Shown: positions 1 through 9,006 of the stretch, one piece after another
How positions within the stretch are numbered: the first letter of the stretch is position 1
Layout: every line of letters starts with the position of its first letter
Source: Chaunax sp. Z400
Lineage: Eukaryota > Chordata > Actinopteri > Lophiiformes > Chaunacidae
Direction: 5' to 3'
Length of the DNA stretch: 64,000 nucleotides
Assembly: GCA_037577475.1 (NCBI GenBank)
Contig: JBAGJB010000231.1
Span: forward strand, 1 to 64,000
The notes under the pieces: generated by a model
Told to the model about the DNA's origin: nothing
What the model saw: only the letters and a program-made list of their open reading frames with translations
Database searches by the model: none
Made by a program: the position numbers and the translations under genes

Positions 1-7
1 AGACTCG
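1..7 (+). repeat. Partial module, right end only
   Basis: These seven bases are the last bases of an R arm. Because an A module follows, and every other A in the window follows a C, this is most likely the end of a C module. Confidence 0.8.
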
Positions 8-365
8 GGACCAACGTCCGTCTAGAGGTTTATGTGGTCTCTGAGAACACCAGTCTTTGTCCCGAGTCTGTGCGACCTTCCTTTCCCGAGATATGACATG
101 TCCAGTAGGGGCGTATTTTGAATGTCTGTATCTCGGGAACGGAAGGTCGTAGAGACTCGGGGATAAGCTCTTTCAATGGTTTTATGGGGTCTCCAAGAAT
201 GCCAGCGGGTAAACCGAGTCTCTACGACTTACGGTTCCCGAGATATGACATGTATTTTTGGTGATTTTTGGAATTTTTGTATCTCGGGAACGGAAGGTCG
301 TAGAGACTCGGGGAGAAGTCTGGCGTGTTCAGAGACCACGAATTATGTCCGACGGATCATGGTCC

Positions 366-394
366 CGAGTCTCTACGACCTTCCGTTCCCGAGT
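366..394 (+). repeat. L arm of the 29-bp inverted repeat (reference, module C)
   Basis: This arm runs from CGAGTCTCTACG to TTCCCGAG. It contains four CpG dinucleotides. Its reverse complement closes modules A and B, and with one change module C. All A, B and C modules contain one L arm, and every L arm starts 55 bp after the preceding R arm. The reference A, B and C copies were measured base by base; the others are inferred from module length. Confidence 0.93.
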
Positions 395-459
395 TATACT
401 CAAGTTTATTTTCCCATTGAAGTGAATGGGGTTTGGTTCGCCTATAGTGAATGTGTGTA

Positions 460-488
460 TCTCGGAAACGGAAGGTCGTAGAGACTCG
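460..488 (+). repeat. R arm of the 29-bp inverted repeat (reference, module C)
   Basis: This arm ends in GGAAGGTCGTAGAGACTCG and closes every module, including D in shortened form. In C it reads TCTCGGAAACGG where A and B read TCTCGGGAACGG. Because all four modules end in the same bases, every module junction carries homology for unequal recombination. A TAG triplet inside the arm ends most forward reading frames of the array. Confidence 0.93.
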
Positions 489-640
489 GGACCAACGTCC
501 GTCTAGGGGTTTATGTGGTCTCTGAGAACACCAGTCTTTGTCCCGAGTCTGTGCGACCTTCCTTTCCCGAGATATGACATGTCCAGTAGGGGCGTATTTT
601 GAATGTCTGTATCTCGGGAACGGAAGGTCGTAGAGACTCG
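489..640 (+). repeat. Module A, reference copy (152 bp)
   Basis: The copy has a 55-bp spacer (489-543), L arm 544-572, 39-bp loop 573-611 and R arm 612-640. Its L arm has three mismatches to the reverse complement of R, two of them from a fixed GTGCG where B and C have CTACG. This difference is kept in nearly all A copies, so A is a stable subfamily and not a random variant. A always follows C. Subtypes in the window carry GGCCCAACGTCTG at the start, CAATGTCCG at the start, or CTCTTAG in place of CTCTGAG. Confidence 0.95.
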
Positions 641-791
641 GGGATAAGCTCTTTCAATGGTTTTATGGGGTCTCCAAGAATGCCAGCGGGTAAACCGAGT
701 CTCTACGACTTACGGTTCCCGAGATATGACATGTATTTTTGGTGATTTTTGGAATTTTTGTATCTCGGGAACGGAAGGTCGTAGAGACTCG
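641..791 (+). repeat. Module B, reference copy (151 bp)
   Basis: The copy has a 55-bp spacer (641-695), L arm 696-724, 38-bp T-rich loop 725-762 and R arm 763-791. L has three mismatches to the reverse complement of R (GACTTACGG against GACCTTCCG). The spacer and the start of the loop (GATATGACATGT) are visibly related to module A, so A and B are diverged copies of one ancestral unit of about 150 bp. B following D is a separate subtype (Bd), usually with CAACGG in place of CAATGG and AACGTCAGCAGG in place of AATGCCAGCGGG. Confidence 0.95.
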
Positions 792-1272
792 GGGAGAAGT
801 CTGGCGTGTTCAGAGACCACGAATTATGTCCGACGGATCAGGGTCCCGAGTCTCTACGACCTTCCGTTCCCGAGTTATACTCAAGTTTATTTTCCCATTG
901 AAGTGAATGGGGTTTGGTTCGCCTATAGTGAATGTGTGTATCTCGGAAACGGAAGGTCGTAGAGACTCGGGACCAACGTCCGTCTAGGGGTTTATGTGGT
1001 CTCTTAGAACACCAGTCTTTGTCCCGAGTCTGTGCGACCTTCCTTTCCCGAGATATGACATGTCCAGTAGGGGCGTATTTTGAATGTCTGTATCTCGGGA
1101 ACGGAAGGTCGTAGAGACTCGGGGATAAGCTCTTTCAATGGTTTTATGGGGTCTCAAAGAATGCCAGCGGGTAAACCGAGTCTCTACGACTTACGGTTCC
1201 CGAGATATGACATGTATTTTTGGTGATTTTTGGAATTTTTGTATCTCGGGAACGGAAGGTCGTAGAGACTCG

Positions 1273-1389
1273 CGGACAAGTGTGGGTTAGGGGTTAGGGT
1301 TAGGGTTAGGGTTAGGGTTAAGGGGATAAAAACTCAATCGGGGCCCTACCCGGGTTGGTAACTTTTGAACGGAAGGTCGTAGAGACTCG
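1273..1389 (+). repeat. Module D, reference copy with telomeric tract (117 bp, alpha haplotype)
   Basis: The order is an 11-bp lead (1273-1283), a telomeric tract (1284-1325), an A-rich stretch, GGGCCC (1341-1346), CCCGGG (1349-1354) and a shortened R arm (1367-1389). There is no L arm, so R arms stand on both sides of the D body in the same orientation. That breaks the L/R alternation of the rest of the array. D always follows A or B and is always followed by B. Confidence 0.95.
1284..1325 (+). repeat. Telomeric tract, standard form (D1)
   Basis: The tract is GGG, then TTAGGGG, four TTAGGG units and a terminal TTAAGGGG. The same form at the same offset (D start +11 to +52) occurs in the 117-bp D copies. 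The six or more G-tracts of three or more, with 3-4 base loops, fit the usual G-quadruplex pattern on the + strand. TTAGGGTTAGGG is also the core recognised by telomere-binding Myb-type proteins. Confidence 0.95.
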
Positions 1390-2351
1390 GGGATAAGCTC
1401 TTTCAACGGTTTTATGGGGTCTCCAAGAACGTCAGCAGGTAAACCGAGTCTCTACGACTTACGGTTCCCGAGATATGACATGTATTTTTGGTGATTTTTG
1501 GAATTTTTGTGTCTCGGGAACAGAAGGTCGTAGAGACTCGTGGAGAAGTCTGGCGTGTTCAGAGACCACGAATTATGTCGGACGGATCATGGTCCCGAGT
1601 CTCTACGACCTTCCGTTCCCGAGTTATACTCAAGTTTATTTTCCCATTGAAGTGAATGGGGTTTGGTTCGCCTATAGTGAATGTGTGAATCTCGGAAACG
1701 GAAGGTCGTAGAGACTCGGGACCAACGTCCTTCTAGGGGTTTATGTGGTCTCTGAGAACACCAGTCTTTGTCCCGAGTCTGTGCGACCTTCCTTTCCCGA
1801 GATATGACATGTCCAGTAGGGGCGTATTTTGAATGTCTGTATCTCGGGAACGGAAGGTCGTAGAGACTCGGGGATAAGCTCTTTCAATGGTTTTATGGGG
1901 TCTCCAAGAATGCCAGCGGGTAAAACGAGTCTCTACGACTTACGGTTCCCGAGATATGACATGTATTTTTGGTGATTTTTGGAATTTTTGTATCTCGGGA
2001 ACGGAAGGTCGTAGAGACTCGGGGAGAAGTCTGGCGTGTTCAGAGACCACGAATTATGTCCGACGGATCATGGTCCCGAGTCTCTACGACCTTCCGTTCC
2101 CGAGTTATACTCAAGTTTATTTTCCCATTGAAGTGAATGGGGTTTGGTTCGCCTATAGTGAATGTGTGTATCTCGGAAACGGAAGGTCGTAGAGACTCGG
2201 GACCAACGTCCGTCTAGGGGTTTATGTGGTCTCTGAGAACACCAGTCTTTGTCCCGAGTCTGTGCGACCTTCCTTTCCCGAGATATGACATGTCCAGTAG
2301 GGGCGTATTTTGAATGTCTGTATCTCGGGAACGGAAGGTCGTAGAGACTCG

Positions 2352-5300
2352 CGGACAAGTGTGGGTTAGGGGTTAGGGTTAGGGTTAGGGTTAGGGTTAA
2401 GGGGATAAAAACTCAATGGGGGCCCTACCCGGGTTGGTAACTTTTGAACGGAAGGTCGTAGAGACTCGGGGATAAGCTCTTTCAACGGTTTTATGGGGTC
2501 TCCAAGAACGTCAGCAGGTAAACCGAGTCTCTACGATTTACGGTTCCCGAGATATGACATGTATTTTTGGTGATTTTTGGAATTTTTGTATCTCGGGAAC
2601 GGAAGGTCGTAGAGACTCGGGGAGAAGTCTGGCGTGTTCAGAGACCACGAATTATGTCCGACGGATCATGGTACCGAGTCTCTACGACCTTCCGTTCCCG
2701 AGTTATACTCAAGTTTATTTTCCCATTGAAGTGAATGGGGTTTGGTTCGTCTATAGTGAATGTGTGTATCTCGGAAACGGAAGGTCGTAAAGACTCGGGA
2801 CCAACGTCCGTCTAGGGGTTTATGTGGTCTCTGAGAACACCAGTCTTTGTCCCGAGTCTGTGCGACCTTCCTTTCCCGAGATATGACATGTCCAGTAGGG
2901 GCGTATTTTGAATGTCTGTATCTCGGGAACGGAAGGTCGTAGAGACTCGTGGAGAAGTCTGGCGTATTCAGAGACCACGAATTATGTCGGACGGATCATG
3001 GTCCCGAGTCTCTACGACCTTCCGTTCCCGAGTTATACTCAAGTTTATTTTCCCATTGAAGTGAATGGGGTTTGGTTCGCCTATAGTGAATGTGTGTATC
3101 TCGGAAACGGAAGGTCGTAGAGACTCGGGACCAACGTCCGTCTAGGGGTTTATGTGGTCTCTGAGAACACCAGTCTTTGTCCCGAGTCTGTGCGACCTTC
3201 CTTTCCCGAGATATGACATGTCCAGTAGGGGCGTATTTTGAATGTCTGTATCTCGGGAACGGAAGGTCGTAGAGACTCGGGGATAAGCTCTTTCAATGGT
3301 TTTATGGGGTCTCCAAGAATGCCAGCAGGTAAACCGAGTCTCTACGAGTTACGGTTCCCGAGATATGACATGTATTTTTCGTGATTTTTGGAATGTTTGT
3401 ATCTCGGGAACGGAAGGTCGTAGAGACTCGGGGAGAAGTCTGGCGTGTTCAGAGACCACGAATTATGTGCAACGGATCATGGTCCCGAGTCGCTACGACC
3501 TTCCGTTCCCGAGTTATACTCAAGTTTATTTTCCCATTGAAGTGAATGGGGTTTGGTTCGCCTTTAGTGAATGTGTGTATCTCGGAAACGGAAGGTCGTA
3601 GAGACTCGGGACCAACGTCCGTCTAGGGGTTTATGTGGTCTCTGAGAACACCAGTCTTTGTCCCGAGTCTGTGCGACCTTCCTTTCCCGAGATATGACAT
3701 GTCCAGTAGGGGCGTATTTTGAATGTCTGTATCTCGGGAACGGAAGGTCGTAGAGACTCGCGGAGAAGTCTTGCGTGTTCAGAGACCACGAATTATGTCG
3801 GACGGATCATGGTCCCGAGTCTCTACGACCTTCCGTTCCCGAGTTATACTCAAGTTTATTTTCCCATTGAAGTGAATGGGGTTTGGTTCGCCTATAGTGA
3901 ATGTGTGTATCTCGGAAACGGAAGGTCGTAGAGACTCGGGACCAACGTCCGTCTAGGGGTTTATGTGGTCTCTGAGAACACCAGTCTTTGTCCCGAGTCT
4001 GTGGGACCTTCCTTTCCCGAGATATGACATGTCCAGTAGGGGCGTATTTTGAATGTCTGTATCTCGGGAACGGAAGGTCGTAGAGACTCGGGGATAAGCT
4101 CTTTCAATGGTTTTATGGGGTCTCCAAGAATGCCGGCAGGTAAACCGAGTCTCTACGACTTACGGTTCCCGAGATATGACATGTATTTTTCGTGATTTTT
4201 GGAATGTTTGTATCTCGGGAACGGAAGGTCGTAGAGACTCGGGGAGAAGTCTGGCGTGTTCAGAGACCACAAATTATGTCCGACGGATCAGGGTCCCGAG
4301 TCTCTACGACCTTCCGTTCCCGAGTTATACTCAAGTTTATTTTCCCATTGAAGTGAATGGGGTTTGGTTCGCCTATAGTGAATGTGTGTATCTCGGAAAC
4401 GGAAGGTCGTAAAGACTCGGGACCAACGTCCATCTAGGGGTTTATGTGGTCTCTGAGAACACCAGTCTTTGTCCCGAGTCTGTGCGACCTTCCTTTCCCG
4501 AGATATGACATGTCCAGTAGGGGCGTATTTTGAATGTCTGTATCTCGGGAACGGAAGGTCGTAGAGACTCGTGGAGAAGTCTGGCGTGTTCAGAGACCAC
4601 GAATTATGTCGGACGGATCATGGTCCCGAGTCTCTACGACCTTCCGTTCCCGAGTTATACTCAAGTTTATTTTCCCATTGAAGTGAATGGGGTTTGGTTC
4701 GCCTATAGTGAATGTGTGTATCTCGGAAACGGAAGGTCGTAGAGACTCGGGACCAACGTCCGTCTAGGGGTTTATGTGGTCTCTGAGAACACCAGTCTTT
4801 GTCCCGAGTCTGTGCGACCTTCCTTTCCCGAGATATGACATGTCCAGTAGGGGCGTATTTTGAATGTCTGTATCTCGGGAACGGAAGGTCGTAGAGACTC
4901 GGGGATAAGCTCTTTCAATGGTTTTATGGGGTCTCCAAGAATGCCAGCAGGTAAACCGAGTCTCTACGAGTTACGGTTCCCGAGATATGACATGTATTTT
5001 TCGTGATTTTTGGAATGTTTGTATCTCGGGAACGGAAGGTCGTAGAGACTCGGGGAGAAGTCTGGCGTGTTCAGAGACCACGAATTATGTGGAACGGATC
5101 ATGGTCCCGAGTCGCTACGACCTTCCGTTCCCGAGTTATACTCAAGTTTATTTTCCCATTGAAGTGAATGGGGTTTGGTTCGCCTTTAGTGAATGTGTGT
5201 ATCTCGGAAACGGAAGGTCGTAGAGACTCGGGACCAACGTCCGTCTAGGGGTTTATGTGGTCTCTGAGAACACCAGTCTTCGTCCCGAGTCTGTGCGACC

Positions 5301-6519
5301 TTCCTTTCCCGAGATATGACATGTCCAGTAGGGGCGTATTTTGAATGTCTGTATCTCGGGAACGGAAGGTCGTAGAGACTCGTGGAGAAGTGTGGCGTGT
5401 TCAGAGACCACGAATTATGTCGGACGGATCATGGTCCCGAGTCTCTACGACCTTCCGTTCCCGAGTTATACTCAAGTTTATTTTCCCATTGAAGTGAATG
5501 GGGTTTGGTTCGCCTATAGTGAATGTGTGTATCTCGGAAACGGAAGGTCGTAGAGACTCGGGACCAACGTCCGTCTAGGGGTTTATGTGGTCTCTGAGAA
5601 CACCAGTCTTTGTCCCGATTCTGTGTGACCTTCCTTTCCCGAGATATGACATGTCCAGTAGGGGCGTATTTTGAATGTCTGTATCTCGGGAACGGAAGGT
5701 CGTAGAGACTCGGGGATAAGCTCTTTCAATGATTTTATGGGGTCTCCAAGAATGCCAGCGGGTAAACCGAGTCTCTACGACTTACGGTTCCCGAGATATG
5801 ACATGTATTTTTGGTGATTTTTGGAATTTTTGTATCTCGGGAACGGAAGGTCGTAGAGACTCGGGGAGAAGTCTGGCGTGTTCAGAGACCACGAATTATG
5901 TCCGACGGATCATGGTCCCGAGTCTCTACGACCTTCCGTTCCCGAGTTATACTCGTTTATTTTCCCATTGAAGTGAATGGGGTTTGGTTCGCCTATAGTG
6001 AATGTGTGTATCTCGGAAACGGAAGGTCGTAGAGACTCGGCACCAACGTCCGTCTAGGGGTTTATGTGGTCTCTGAGAACACCAGTCTTCGTCCCGAGTC
6101 TGTGCGACCTTCCTTTCCCGAAATATGACATGTCCAGTAGGGGCGTATTTTGAATGTCTGTATCTCGGGAACGGAAGGTCGTAGAGACTCGTGGAGAAGT
6201 GTGGCGTGTTCAGAGACCACGAAGTATGTCGGACGGATCATGGTCCCGAGTCTCTACGACCTTCCGTTCCCGAGTTATACTCAAGTTTATTTTCCGATTG
6301 AAGTGAATGGGGTTTGGTTCGCCTATAGTGAATGTGTGTATCTCGGAAACGGAAGGTCGTAGAGACTCGGGACCAACGTCCGTCTAGGGGTTTATGTGGT
6401 CTCTGAGAACACCAGTCTTTGTCCCGAGTCTGTGCGACCTTCCTTTCCCGAGATATGACATGTCCAGTAGGGGCGTATTTTGAATGTCTATCTCGGGAAC
6501 GGAAGGTCGTAGAGACTCG
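2352..6519 (+). repeat. Block D2: D-Bd-C-A-C, then four A-B-C-A-C units and a final A
   Basis: Starts: D2352, B2469, C2620, A2798, C2950, A3128, B3280, C3431, A3609, C3761, A3939, B4091, C4242, A4420, C4572, A4750, B4902, C5053, A5231, C5383, A5561, B5713, C5864, A6040, C6192, A6370. Beta haplotype. This is the longest D-free stretch (4,051 bp without a telomeric module). C5864 lacks two bases in the loop (ACTCGTTT) and A6370 lacks two before its R arm. Confidence 0.95.
3128..6369 (+). repeat. 811-bp higher-order repeat, four copies of A-B-C-A-C
   Basis: Copies begin at 3128, 3939, 4750 and 5561; the last is 809 bp because of the 2-bp deletion in C5864. Copies 1 and 3 share private changes absent from copies 2 and 4: GTCGCTACG (G at 3492 and 5114) and CCTTTAG (3564 and 5186). 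The effective repeat is therefore partly a 1,622-bp double unit. Confidence 0.94.
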
Positions 6520-7117
6520 CGGACAAGTGTGGGTTAGGGGTTAGGGTTAGGGTTAGGGTTAGGGTTAAGGGGATAAAAACTCAATCGGGGCCCTATCCGG
6601 GTTGGTAACTTTTGAACGGAAGGTCGTAGAGACTCGGGGATAAGCTCTTTCAACGGTTTTATGGGGTCTCCAAGAACGTCAGCAGGTAAACCGAGTCTCT
6701 ACGACTTACGGTTCCCGAGATATGACATGTATTTTTGGTGATTTTTGGAATTTTTGTATCTCGGGAACGGAAGGTCGTAGAGACTCGGGGAGAAGTCTGG
6801 CGTGTTCAGAGACCACGAATTATGTCGGACGGATCATGGTCCCGAGTCTCTACGACCTTCCGTTCCCGAGTTATACTCAAGTTTATTTTCCCATTGAAGT
6901 GAATGGGGTTTGGTTCGCCTATAGTGAATGTGTGACTCTCGGAAACGGAAGGTCGTAGAGACTCGGGACCAACGTCCGTCTAGGAGTTTATGTGGTCTCT
7001 GAGAACACCAGTCTTTGTCCCGAGTCTGTGCGACCTTCCTTTCCCGAGATATGACATGTCCAGTAGGGGCGTATTTTGAATGTCTGTATCTCGGGAACGG
7101 AAGGTCGTAGAGACTCG
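6520..7117 (+). repeat. Block D3: D-Bd-C-A
   Basis: Starts: D6520, B6637, C6788, A6966. Alpha haplotype. The D tail reads CCCTATCCGGG, losing the CCCGGG found in the other D copies; only D4, the next block, shares this. C6788 has GTGACTCTCGG. Confidence 0.94.
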
Positions 7118-9006
7118 CGGACAAGTGTGGGTTAGGGGTTAGGGTTAGGGTTAGGGTTAGGGTTAAGGGGATAAAAACTCAATCGGGGCCCTATCCGGGT
7201 TGGTAACTTTTGAACGGAAGGTCGTAGAGACTCGGGGATAAGCTCTTTCAACGGTTTTATGGGGTCTCCAAGAACGTCAGCAGGTAAACCGAGTCTCTAC
7301 GACTTACGGTTCCCGAGATATGACATGTATTTTTGGTGATTTTTGGAATTTTTGTATCTCGGGAACGGAAGGTCGTAGAGACTCGGGGAGAAGTCTGGCG
7401 TGTTCAGAGACCACGAATTATGTCCGACGGATCATGGTCCCGAGTCTCTACGACCTTCCGTTCCCGAGTTATACTCAAGTTTATTTTCCAATTGAAGCAA
7501 ATGGGGTTTGGTTCGCCTATAGTGAATGTGTGTATCTCGGAAACGGAAGGTCGTAGAGACTCGGGACCAACGTCCGTCTAGGGGTTTATGTGGTCTCTGA
7601 GAACACCAGTCTTTGTCCCGAGTCTGTGCGACCTTCCTTTCCCGAGATATGACATGTCCAGTAGGGGCGTATTTTGAATGTCTGTATCTCGGGAACGGAA
7701 GGTCGTAGAGACTCGTGGAGAAGTCTGGCGTGTTCAGAGACCACGAATTATGTCGGACGGATCATGGTCCCGAGTCTCTACGACCTTCCGTTCCCGAGTT
7801 ATACTCAAGTTTATTTTCCCATTGAAGTGAATGGGGTTTGGTTCGCCTATAGTGAATGTGTGAATCTCGGAAACGGAAGGTCGTAGAGACTCGGGACCAA
7901 CGTCCGTCTAGGGGTTTATGTGGTCTCTGAGAACATCAGTCTTTGTCCCGACTCTGTGCGACCTTCCTTTCCCGAGATATGACATGTCCAGTAGGGGCGT
8001 ATTTTGAATGTCTGTATCTCGGGAACGGAAGGTCGTAGAGACTCGGGGATAAGCTCTTTCAATGGTTTTATGGGGTCTCCAAGAATGCCAGCGGGTAAAC
8101 CGAGTCTCTAGGACTTACGGTTCCCGAGATATGACATGTATTTTTGGTGATTTTTGGAATTTTGTATCTCGGGAACGGAAGGTCGTAGAGACTCGGGGAG
8201 AAGTCTGGCGTGTTCAGAGACCACGAATTATGTCCGACGGATCATGGTCCCGAGTCTCTACGACCTTCCGTTCCCGAGTTATACTCAAGTTTATTTTCCC
8301 ATTGAAGTGAATGGGGTTTGGTTCGCCTATAGTGAATGTGTGTATCTCGGAAACGGAAGGTCGTAGAGACTCGGTACCAACGTCCGTCTAGGGGTTTATG
8401 TGGTCTCTGAGAACACCAGTCTTCGTCCCGAGTCTGTGCGACCTTCCTTTCCCGAGATATGACATGTCCAGTAGGGGCGTATTTTGAATGTCTGTATCTC
8501 GGGAACGGAAGGTCGTAGAGACTCGTGGAGAAGTGTGGCGTGTTCAGAGACCACGAATTATGTCGGACGGATCATGGTCCCGAGTCTCTACGACCTTCCG
8601 TTCCCGAGTTATACTCAAGTTTATTTTCCCATTGAAGTGAATGGGGTTTGGTTCGCCTATAGTGAATGTGTGTATCTCGGAAACGGAAGGTCGTAGAGAC
8701 TCGGGACCAACGTCCGTCTAGGGGTTTATGTGGTATCTGAGAACACCAGTCTTTGTCCCGAGTCTGTGCGACCTTCCTTTCCCGAGATATGACATGTCCA
8801 GTAGGGGCGTATTTTGAATGTCTGTATCTCGGGAACGGAAGGTCGTAGAGACTCGGGGATAAGCTCTTTCAATGGTTTTATGGGGTCTCCAAGAATGCCA
8901 GCGGGTAAACCGAGTCTCTACGACTTACGGTTCCCGAGATATGACATGTATTTTTGGTGATTTTTGGAATTTTTGTATCTCGGGAACGGAAGGTCGTACA
9001 GACTCG
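7118..9006 (+). repeat. Block D4: D-Bd-C-A-C-A-B-C-A-C-A-B
   Basis: Starts: D7118, B7235, C7386, A7564, C7716, A7894, B8046, C8196, A8374, C8526, A8704, B8856. C7386 has TTCCAATTGAAGCAAATGG (changes at 7490 and 7497-7499), seen elsewhere only in C10684. B8046 lacks one T in the loop. The last R arm reads GTACAGACTCG. From C7386 onward this is copy one of a 3,298-bp duplication. Confidence 0.95.

Larger units (their letters stand above)
311..488 (+). repeat. Module C, reference copy (178 bp)
   Basis: The copy has a 55-bp spacer (311-365), L arm 366-394, a long 65-bp loop 395-459 and R arm 460-488. Together with the first bases of the A that always follows, the inverted repeat extends to 35 bp per side (360-394 against 460-494) with two mismatches, the best pairing in the array. 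Subtypes differ at the first base (GGGAGAAG or TGGAGAAG), in the spacer (TCCGACGG, TCGGACGG or TCCAACGG; ATCATGG or ATCAGGG) and in the loop (GGTTCGCC or GGTCCGCC; GTGAATGGG or GTGAGTGGG). Confidence 0.95.
8..1272 (+). repeat. Leading block A-B-C-A-B-C-A-B
   Basis: Module starts: A8, B160, C311, A489, B641, C792, A970, B1122. The first two triplets are a 481-bp higher-order repeat. C792 carries the ATCAGGG subtype, A970 reads CTCTTAG, and B1122 reads CTCAAAG. A8 reads CTAGAGG in place of CTAGGGG, shared with A27057 and A41506. Confidence 0.95.
1273..2351 (+). repeat. Block D1: D-Bd-C-A-B-C-A
   Basis: Starts: D1273, B1390, C1541, A1719, B1871, C2022, A2200. Alpha haplotype (AATCGGGG in D, GACTTACGG in Bd). 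Bd ends with GTCTCGGGAACAGAAGG; C1541 has GTGAATCTCGG; B1871 has TAAAACGAG (A at 1925). The CAGAAGG, GAATCTC and AAAACG variants recur in block D27. Confidence 0.94.

Noticed and set aside
364..384. CENP-B box or similar centromere protein site in the arm
   Set aside because: CCCGAGTCTCTACGA resembles one side of the CENP-B box, but the spacing to the second CG core is off by one base and the required GAA is missing. No other part fits.
176..481. Recurring forward open reading frames of 70 to 101 codons, such as this one across B and C
   Set aside because: They recur with every B-C or A-C junction, run through both inverted arms and end at the TAG inside the R arm. They lose the ATG when CAATGG becomes CAACGG. 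The encoded peptide has no domain I recognise and no upstream signals. Low divergence of the satellite explains their conservation.
570..582. p53-type half-site around GACATGTCC in module A
   Set aside because: Only one imperfect half-site per module. A short palindrome like ACATGT is expected by chance, and there is no paired half-site at the right distance.
366..640. CRISPR-like look: 29-bp palindromic repeats separated by spacers of 38 to 65 bp
   Set aside because: The repeats alternate in orientation, the spacers are themselves repeated hundreds of times, and no cas gene is present. The TTAGGG blocks point to a eukaryote.
1284..1325. True chromosome end at a TTAGGG tract
   Set aside because: Every tract is short, internal and followed by more satellite. 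None is terminal within the window.
1341..1354. GGGCCC and CCCGGG in the D tail as a regulatory or replication signal
   Set aside because: They are short palindromes common in GC-rich DNA. GGGCCC also arises in the GGCCCAACG subtype of A, CCCGGG is lost in D3 and D4 and GGGCCC in D24. They serve as markers, but function is unsupported.
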